Position numbers and translations under genes: made by a program
In this document: positions 58,714 through 64,000 of the stretch, one piece after another
Numbering within the stretch: position 1 is the first letter of the stretch
Layout of the letters: each line of letters begins with the position of its first letter
Assembly (NCBI RefSeq): GCF_902459685.1
Contig: NZ_CABPSF010000002.1
Span: 682,001-746,000 of the forward strand
Length of the DNA: 64,000 bases
Reading direction: 5' to 3'
Source of the DNA: Pandoraea iniqua
Lineage (GTDB): Bacteria > Pseudomonadota > Gammaproteobacteria > Burkholderiales > Burkholderiaceae
Notes under the pieces: generated by a model
Told to the model about the DNA's origin: nothing
Seen by the model: only the letters and a program-made list of their open reading frames with translations
Database searches by the model: none

Positions 58714-60045
58714 TCAATACGTCTGATCTGCAATCACCCGGGCCACTGTTTGCAGGGCTTGCGACAGGGCGGGCAACGCCACCGAACCAAGCGCCAAACG
58801 AATCGCGTGCGGCACCTGCGGCGATGTCGCGAACGGCTCGGCGGTGGACACTGCGATGTTCTCCTGCATCAACGCGTGGGTGATCGCGTCGGCTCGCACC
58901 TCGTTTGGCAGCGGAAGCCAGACGAAGTACGACGCCGGGTGGCCGATGCGCGTGAGTCGGCCCAACAGGTCGGCTGCGAGCGTCTGGCGCATCGTGGCAT
59001 CGCGCCGCTTCTCGGCTTCCATTCGTTCCACGGTGCCGTCTTCGACCCACCCGCAGGCAATCGTCGTCATCATCGCTGGCGTGTTCCACGTCGTGGCGCG
59101 AATCGCCCGTTCGAGCTTCGGTACCGATGCCAAGGGCGCGCAGAGAAAGCCAACGCGAAGGCCCGTCGACACACTCTTCGAGAAACTCGAGACGTAGACC
59201 GTCCGCTCCGGTGCGAGCGCGGCCAACGGTGGCGGCGCATCCTCCGCGAGATACGCGTACGCCGCATCTTCGATCAGCAGCAGGTCATGCTGACGCGCGA
59301 TAGCGACCAACTCGCGGCGCCGTGTCGCGCTCATCACCCAGCCCAGCGGATTGTGCAGTGTCGGCATGGTGTACACCGCGCGCACGCGGCGTTGCCGGCA
59401 CAGCGCAGCCAGCGCATCGAGGTCCGGCCCATGACCGGCCGAAGGAAGGGGCGCGAGCTCCAGCCGGCAGGCTTCCGCCGCCAACTTGAAGCCGGGATAA
59501 GTCAGTGCGTCTACGGCCACGACGTCACCGGGTTCAAGCAACGCCATGGCCGTGGTCGCCAACCCATGCTGGCCACCGCTCACGATCAACACGGATTCCG
59601 GCGATACCGTCAACCCTCGAAGGCGAACATGTCGCGCCACGATCTCTCTTTCGTGATCGCGTCCGCCGTGTGGCTGATAGCGCAGTAGTGCCTCCAGATC
59701 GCCGCCCGCCGCCAACTGACGCAGTGCCGTGCGTAACAGCCCCGCCTGCTCCGGCAAGGTGGGGGCGTTGAAGGTCAGATCGACGCGCTCCGTACTCCAT
59801 CCGTACAGATAACTGCCTTGGGCGCTGGGCAGCGCCTCTCGCACGAATGTGCCGCGACCGGTTTCTCCACTCACCAGCCCCATCGCCTGCAACTCCGCAT
59901 AGACGCGTGTCGCCGTGACGAGTCCCAGCCCTTCACGCGCCGCGAGTTCACGGTGGGTCGGCAGGCGCGTGCCCGGGCGTAACCGTTGTGTCCTGATGTC
60001 GTCCGCCAGCCGGTCGACCAACTGCTTGTAGCGTGCTTGCGGCAT
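58714..60045 (-). CDS. MocR-type regulator (GntR domain fused to PLP aminotransferase domain)
   Basis: 443 residues. The N-terminal GntR winged helix (ARYKQLVDRLADDIRTQRLRPGTRLPTHRELAAREGLGLVTATRVYAEL) joins an aminotransferase-like domain with VLIVSGGQHGLATTAMALLEPGDVV, YPGFKLA and the PLP lysine region SSFSKSVSTGLRVGFL. MocR proteins use PLP or an aldimine as effector rather than catalysing transamination. The ATG at 60045 is preferred over an upstream TTG at 60066. It is divergent from the DJ-1 gene, with a 24-base inverted repeat between. Confidence 0.92.
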   Translation of the reverse strand: MPQARYKQLVDRLADDIRTQRLRPGTRLPTHRELAAREGLGLVTATRVYAELQAMGLVSGETGRGTFVREALPSAQGSYLYGWSTERVDLTFNAPTLPEQAGLLRTALRQLAAGGDLEALLRYQPHGGRDHEREIVARHVRLRGLTVSPESVLIVSGGQHGLATTAMALLEPGDVVAVDALTYPGFKLAAEACRLELAPLPSAGHGPDLDALAALCRQRRVRAVYTMPTLHNPLGWVMSATRRRELVAIARQHDLLLIEDAAYAYLAEDAPPPLAALAPERTVYVSSFSKSVSTGLRVGFLCAPLASVPKLERAIRATTWNTPAMMTTIACGWVEDGTVERMEAEKRRDATMRQTLAADLLGRLTRIGHPASYFVWLPLPNEVRADAITHALMQENIAVSTAEPFATSPQVPHAIRLALGSVALPALSQALQTVARVIADQTY

Positions 60046-60058
60046 GGGAAAGTGTATC

Positions 60059-60082
60059 CATGACAATTATTTGATTGTCATG
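60059..60082. promoter_or_regulatory. Operator-like inverted repeat between the MocR and DJ-1 genes
   Basis: CATGACAAT, six bases, ATTGTCATG: perfect 9-base arms, 14 bases upstream of the MocR start and about 78 upstream of the DJ-1 start. It is well placed for a shared MocR site. Confidence 0.6.
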
Positions 60083-60107
60083 ATTATCGGTTTTACGATG
60101 CCGCAAT

Positions 60108-60146
60108 ACAACGTCGCTCTACAACGCCGCTCTACAACGCTGCAAC
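60108..60146. repeat. Three tandem 13-base repeats before the DJ-1 gene
   Basis: ACAACGTCGCTCT, ACAACGCCGCTCT and ACAACGCTGCAAC are contiguous in the leader of the gene at 60160. Confidence 0.7.
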
Positions 60147-60159
60147 CCACGAGGCCCCC

Positions 60160-60798
60160 ATGCGCTCCACGCACATTGCCATTCTGACTTTTGAAGGTTT
60201 CAACGAACTCGACTCGCTGATTGCGCTCGGTATTCTCAATCGGGTCAAACGTCCCGGCTGGCGCGTGTCGATCGCGTGCCCGACCGGCAAGGTGCGGTCG
60301 ATGAACGGCGTAGTGATGGAAGCGCAGGCGTCGCTGGAGGACGCGTGTGAGGCCGACGCTGTGCTAGTGGGCAGCGGCTTGCTGACCCGCGACGTGGTGG
60401 CCGATCCTGCGTTGATGTCGCGGCTGCGTCTCGACCCGGCGCGTCAGTTGATCGGCGCGCAGTGCTCGGGCACGCTGGTCCTTGCCAAGCTGGGGCTGTT
60501 GAATGGGGTCGCCGCGTGCACCGATCTCACGACGAAGCCGTGGGTGCAAGAGGCTGGTGTGCCGGTGCTCGATCAGCCGTTCATGGCGAAAGGCAACGTG
60601 GCGACTGCTGGCGGATGTCTCGCCTCACAGTATCTGGCGGCGTGGATGATCGCGCGTCTGGAAGGTTTCGAAGCGGCGCGCAGCGCGATGCACTACGTGG
60701 CGCCAGTCGGCGAGAAAGTCGAATACGTGACACGCGCGATGGCAAATATTTCGCCGTATCTTCACGACACTCCCGAGGCGGCGCTCGTCGGCGTGTGA
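60160..60798 (+). CDS. DJ-1/PfpI family protein
   Basis: 212 residues. The flavodoxin-like fold starts HIAILTFEGFNELDSLIALGILN. The nucleophile elbow is GAQCSGTLVLAKLG with C102. Family members are glyoxalases, chaperones, proteases or isocyanide hydratases, so the function is not fixed. It is divergent from a MocR regulator and probably controlled by it. The following MFS gene is convergent. Confidence 0.88.
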   Translation: MRSTHIAILTFEGFNELDSLIALGILNRVKRPGWRVSIACPTGKVRSMNGVVMEAQASLEDACEADAVLVGSGLLTRDVVADPALMSRLRLDPARQLIGAQCSGTLVLAKLGLLNGVAACTDLTTKPWVQEAGVPVLDQPFMAKGNVATAGGCLASQYLAAWMIARLEGFEAARSAMHYVAPVGEKVEYVTRAMANISPYLHDTPEAALVGV

Positions 60799-60838
60799 GC
60801 CGCGCGCGTCAGGGGAGTGTCGTTTGCGTTGGGGCAGT

Positions 60839-62263
60839 TCAGGCTGCCCGGCGCACCAGCCGCAGGCCGCTCGCGATACATCCGGCCGCGGAGAACGCGG
60901 CACCCCATGCAAGCGCCAGCGTGGAGCCATGCGTGCCGACGAGTCCGAACGCCAGCGCGACCAGTGCCGCGCCCGTGGCCTGACCGAGCAGGCGCGACGT
61001 GCCGACCATGCCGCTCGCGCCGCCACTGCGCTCGGGCGGTGCGCTATGCATGAACGCCTTCAGGTTCGGCGACTGGAAGAAACCGAAACCCAGACCGCAC
61101 AACGCCATGCGCCAACTGATGTCCCAGACTTCGGCATGCGCGGGCATCACGGCCAGCAAGGTCATGCCGAGACTCAGCATGCCAAGACCGATGGCGCCCA
61201 GCATGCCGGCGGGATAACGGTCCGACAAACGTCCCGCGACCGGCGCAATCGCCGCCACGAAGAACGGCCACGGCGTCATCAGAAAACCGGTCTCGATCGG
61301 GCTGCGATGCAACACATTCTCGAAGTAGAACGGCAGCGAAACGAGTCCGAGGCCTTGCGTCGCAAACGCGCAGATGGCCGTCACGGTCGATAGCGCGAAC
61401 GCCGGCAGGCGCAGCAAATCGACCGGCAGCATCGGGGCGCGATGGCCACGTTCGCGGCGAATCAGTGCCCAGCCGCAAACCACCGCACCCACGAAACACG
61501 CGAGCGTCAGACGCCAGTCGGCCTGTTGCGCACTTTGCCCCAGCGCGAAGATCAGCAGCGCGAACGTCATGACGTTGAGCAGCGCAGCTACCGTGTCGGG
61601 TTTGTGTTCGCTGCGTGGCGTGTCGGGCAGATTACGCCGTCCGAAAGCGAGTGCGAGCAGGCCGGTCGGCACGTTGATCAGGAACAGCCACGGCCAGTTG
61701 CCCACCGAGAGCACGAGCGACGCAATGGTCGGCCCGATGGCGAACGAGATCCCGACGATGAGTGCGTTCAACCCGACGCCGCGCCCCAACTGATGCGGCG
61801 GATACAGGAACCGGATGAGCGCGATGTTCACGCTCATCACCGCGGCCGCGCCCACGCCTTGCAGCAAACGCGCCACGGCGAGAAACGCGAGTGACGGCGA
61901 CAGCGCGCACAGTATCGACGAGATCAGGAAGACCGCTACGCCCGCCATAAACACGCGCTTATGGCCGACGCGCTCGCCCAGCGACGCGAACGGCAGCAGC
62001 GTGGCGACCATCGCGAGTTGATAGGCGTTGACGATCCATACGGAAGCCGACGGCGTGGTGTTCAGATCGATCGCCATCTGCGGCAACGCAGTGTTGCAGA
62101 TGGCGGTGTCGAGGCTGGCCAGCGAGACGGCAAGCAGAATCGCCGTCATGGCCAGACCGCGGCCGTTGGCCGGCGGTTCGTGCGTCTGGGTTGCGCGGGT
62201 CACACTCGCAGCAGCGGAGGCGCTCGCCGCCGGGGTGGCGGCGGTCGGGGGCAGCGATGACAT
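60839..62263 (-). CDS. MFS drug exporter, DHA2 type
   Basis: 474 residues and many membrane helices, the layout of the 14-helix DHA2 group. SLDTAICNTALPQMAIDLNTTPSASVWIVNAYQLAMVATLLPFASLGERVGHKRVF is the first-loop signature and LLQGVGAAAVMSVNIALIRFLYPPHQLGRGVGLN follows. It exports hydrophobic toxins using protons; the substrate is unknown. It starts six bases after the DsbA-family gene on the same strand. Confidence 0.9.
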   Translation of the reverse strand: MSSLPPTAATPAASASAAASVTRATQTHEPPANGRGLAMTAILLAVSLASLDTAICNTALPQMAIDLNTTPSASVWIVNAYQLAMVATLLPFASLGERVGHKRVFMAGVAVFLISSILCALSPSLAFLAVARLLQGVGAAAVMSVNIALIRFLYPPHQLGRGVGLNALIVGISFAIGPTIASLVLSVGNWPWLFLINVPTGLLALAFGRRNLPDTPRSEHKPDTVAALLNVMTFALLIFALGQSAQQADWRLTLACFVGAVVCGWALIRRERGHRAPMLPVDLLRLPAFALSTVTAICAFATQGLGLVSLPFYFENVLHRSPIETGFLMTPWPFFVAAIAPVAGRLSDRYPAGMLGAIGLGMLSLGMTLLAVMPAHAEVWDISWRMALCGLGFGFFQSPNLKAFMHSAPPERSGGASGMVGTSRLLGQATGAALVALAFGLVGTHGSTLALAWGAAFSAAGCIASGLRLVRRAA

Positions 62264-62269
62264 GACGGA

Positions 62270-62923
62270 TCAGCCCTCGGCCAGAATTTGGCGGATGGCC
62301 TGTTCGAAGACTTCCGGCGGCTGACCGCCGCTCACGAGATGGCGATTGTTGAAGATGATCGCGGGCACCGAGCTGATGCCGAGATTCTGATAATGACGCT
62401 CCAGCGCACGCACCTGCTCGGCGTATTCATCGGTGGCGAGAATTTCGCGAGCGCGCGCGGGATCGAGCCCGGCCTGACTGACGGCATCGACCAGCACTTC
62501 CGGATCGCTCGTGCGCTTGCCGTCAACGAAATACGCGCGGAACAAGGCTTCTTTGAGCGCGAGTTGCTTGTCGTTGCCGACGGTCTGTGCCCAGTGGAGC
62601 AAACGATGCGCGTCGAACGTGTTGTAGGCGTGCGTGCGCAGATCCATGCGCATCGGGAAGCCTTCCGCTTGCGCGCGGGCGCTGATGTTGGCCTGATTCT
62701 GCGCGAGTTGCTCGGGCGAGAGACCGTACTTGCGCGACATGTAATCGGCAAGCGGTACGCCTTCGACGGGCATATCGGGGTTCAGCTCGAAGGGGCTGAA
62801 GTGCAGGTCGGCGTTGACCTCGTCGCCCAGACGGCCGAGGGCAGTCTTCAGGGAGGCAAGGCCGATAGCGCACCAAGGGCACGCGACGTCGGAGACAAAA
62901 TCGATGTTGAGGGTGGCTGGCAT
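62270..62923 (-). CDS. DsbA family oxidoreductase, FrnE-like
   Basis: 217 residues without a signal peptide. The thioredoxin-fold CPWC redox pair is C15 and C18 (SDVACPWCAIGL), and GISSVPAIIFNNRHLVSGGQPPEVF holds the cis-proline. It resembles the cytoplasmic FrnE/PoxA-type dithiol oxidoreductases linked to oxidative stress or polyketide chemistry. It is followed directly by the MFS exporter gene. A 10-base GC-rich hairpin lies 17-46 bases upstream, and no clear Shine-Dalgarno is seen. Confidence 0.9.
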   Translation of the reverse strand: MPATLNIDFVSDVACPWCAIGLASLKTALGRLGDEVNADLHFSPFELNPDMPVEGVPLADYMSRKYGLSPEQLAQNQANISARAQAEGFPMRMDLRTHAYNTFDAHRLLHWAQTVGNDKQLALKEALFRAYFVDGKRTSDPEVLVDAVSQAGLDPARAREILATDEYAEQVRALERHYQNLGISSVPAIIFNNRHLVSGGQPPEVFEQAIRQILAEG

Positions 62924-62939
62924 GGGCTAACGGCGCCGT

Positions 62940-62969
62940 GGCGGCGCGTGCAATGAAAAACGCGCCGCC
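62940..62969 (-). promoter_or_regulatory. Hairpin in the leader of the DsbA-family gene
   Basis: GGCGGCGCGT and ACGCGCCGCC form a perfect 10-base stem with a ten-base loop just upstream of the start codon. It would be stable enough to reduce translation or to end readthrough. Confidence 0.4.
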
Positions 62970-63147
62970 TTGGCGCGACGCAACTTCGCAATCGTCGCAC
63001 AAATCGCCTGATCGCGCCCGGACCGGACTCGCGTGCAGGCAGGGCCGGCAGCGTTGATGCCGTCCGGGGCCAGATGCGTTAGCATCGTCGGAACATTGCG
63101 CGGACTCCGTTGAATCCGCTGACTCCGTCGACTCTTTTTCTGCCCCC

Positions 63148-63768
63148 ATGACAAACGACGTTCATTTCTACGACCCGGCCCAAGGCCACGGCCTCTCGCA
63201 CGACCCGTTCAAGGCGATTGTCGCGCCGCGCGTCATCGGCTGGATTTCCAGCCGGGACGCGCAAGGGCAGGTTAACCTCGCGCCGTACAGCTTCTTCGGT
63301 GCGTTCGCGACGTTCCCGCCGATCATCGGCTTCTGTAGCGAAGGCTTCAAGGATTCGATCGCGAATATTGAAGCGACGCGCGAGTTCGTCTGGAATCTGA
63401 CCAGCAAGTCGCTCGTCGAGCAGATGAACAAGTCCTCCGCACCGGTGGCGAGCGATGTCGACGAGTTCGAGTTGGCCGGGCTGACGAAAGCCCCCGGCGT
63501 CAACGTGGACGTGCCGCACGTGGCCGAGTCGCCCGCCTCGCTCGAGTGCAAGCTGTTGCAGGTGGTTCGGCTGCACGATCTCGATGGCAAGCCGATGAAC
63601 AACTGGCTGGCGCTCGGGCAAGTGGTCGGCGTGCATATCCGCCGTGAGTTTCTGCGCGACGACGGCACCTTCGATACCTTCAAGGCGCATCCGGTGATGC
63701 GCGCCGGCTATCTCGGCGACTATGCCGAAATCGGCCCGATGTTCGATCTGCGCCGGCCGAAGGCGTAA
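63148..63768 (+). CDS. Flavin reductase-like (FMN-binding split barrel) protein
   Basis: 206 residues. KAIVAPRVIGWISSRDAQGQVNLAPYSFFGAFATFPPIIGFCSEG is the FMN-binding core of the flavin-reductase-like split-barrel family, and EFVWNLTSKSLVEQMNKSS follows. Members reduce flavin for monooxygenases or act in redox stress. It is divergent from the DsbA-family gene. No monooxygenase partner is in the window. Confidence 0.87.
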   Translation: MTNDVHFYDPAQGHGLSHDPFKAIVAPRVIGWISSRDAQGQVNLAPYSFFGAFATFPPIIGFCSEGFKDSIANIEATREFVWNLTSKSLVEQMNKSSAPVASDVDEFELAGLTKAPGVNVDVPHVAESPASLECKLLQVVRLHDLDGKPMNNWLALGQVVGVHIRREFLRDDGTFDTFKAHPVMRAGYLGDYAEIGPMFDLRRPKA

Positions 63769-63789
63769 CGCCTACCGCCTACCGCCTAC
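63769..63789. repeat. Three tandem 7-base repeats at the end of the flavin-reductase gene
   Basis: CGCCTAC is repeated three times directly after the stop codon of the gene ending at 63768. Confidence 0.65.
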
Positions 63790-63810
63790 CGCTTCAACAT
63801 CCTCCGCACG

Positions 63811-63834
63811 GCGTGGGCGTTTCTCTGCCCACGC
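63811..63834 (+). terminator. Hairpin after the flavin-reductase gene
   Basis: GCGTGGGC, eight bases, GCCCACGC forms a perfect 8-base stem 42 bases past the stop codon. There is no T-run, so termination is uncertain. Confidence 0.4.
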
Positions 63835-63921
63835 GTCACCCCCCAATCCCTGCATTTTCCGCAATGCGCTATTGACGAAATCGACGCGGCGCACGATTGA
63901 CATCGTCACGGGTTGCACGGC

Positions 63922-63985
63922 GTCCACCGGTGGACATTGCGGGGCGGGGCTGCACGTACGCCCTCATTCATCGACCGGCCGGTCG
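63922..63985. promoter_or_regulatory. Two 14-base palindromes near the right edge
   Basis: GTCCACCGGTGGAC (63922-63935) and CGACCGGCCGGTCG (63972-63985) are perfect palindromes. The second has the ACCGGCCGGT core common in TetR-family operators. The gene they may serve lies outside the window. Confidence 0.4.
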
Positions 63986-64000
63986 GAAAATGCGCTCGCA

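Overview
This window is high-GC, densely coded chromosomal DNA from a betaproteobacterium, most likely Burkholderiales (Pandoraea- or Burkholderia-like). The evidence is the gene set itself: a DUF4148 protein, a Burkholderia-type porin, NsrR, a FhuC almost identical in motif layout to the enterobacterial one, and a FecI/FecR iron block. No rRNA, tRNA, insertion sequence, prophage or CRISPR array was seen. The genus is an inference, not shown directly.

Layout. 1-2.9 kb: the N-terminal two thirds of an AcnA-type aconitase (cut by the left edge) and a LysE-type exporter. 3.0-8.8 kb: a three-gene heavy-metal-type RND efflux operon (adaptor, pump, outer-membrane factor). 9.7-12.9 kb: a GntR regulator, DAACS symporter and threonine-aldolase operon. 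12.9-43.3 kb: a roughly 30 kb iron-acquisition island interrupted by a magnesium ATPase block. It holds (a) an AraC regulator, TonB receptor, FhuD, FhuB, a cyclic-peptide exporter and FhuC; (b) a second AraC regulator with a TonB receptor; (c) GTP cyclohydrolase II; (d) a leftward FecI, FecR, FecA-like receptor, DUF4198, DUF3649, PepSY, DUF3325 operon behind a strong Fur box; (e) mgtA with a long leader and two small upstream ORFs, then an outer-membrane protein; (f) a Fur-box-preceded operon PepSY, DUF2271, DUF4198, ApbE, membrane-anchored flavodoxin/NADPH reductase.

43.3-48.5 kb: a LysR regulator divergent from a leuCD-like pair plus a 2-hydroxycarboxylate transporter, then nsrR. 48.8-53.6 kb: a DUF4148 protein, AraC regulator, porin, a glycerophosphodiesterase-like protein lacking catalytic residues, and a GlpR-like regulator. 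53.7-64 kb: an Lrp regulator divergent from glmS, a LysR regulator, lipocalin-like, VOC and DUF3224 proteins, a MocR regulator divergent from a DJ-1 protein, an MFS exporter, a FrnE-like DsbA and a flavin reductase.

How it fits together. The most interesting unit is 38.2-43.3 kb. The DUF2271 protein carries a DGVSGAT motif matching the covalent FMN attachment motif of ApbE targets, and ApbE and an NADPH-dependent diflavin reductase are encoded in the same operon. With the PepSY membrane proteins and nearby ribA, this suggests an iron-regulated electron chain from NADPH to a covalently flavinylated periplasmic protein that reduces ferric iron released from siderophores. The two AraC/TonB-receptor pairs share a two-part promoter signature and look like duplicated regulatory modules. 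Several operator-like palindromes (GntR, GlpR, Lrp, LexA-like, MocR) sit beside the matching regulator or gene and are listed separately.
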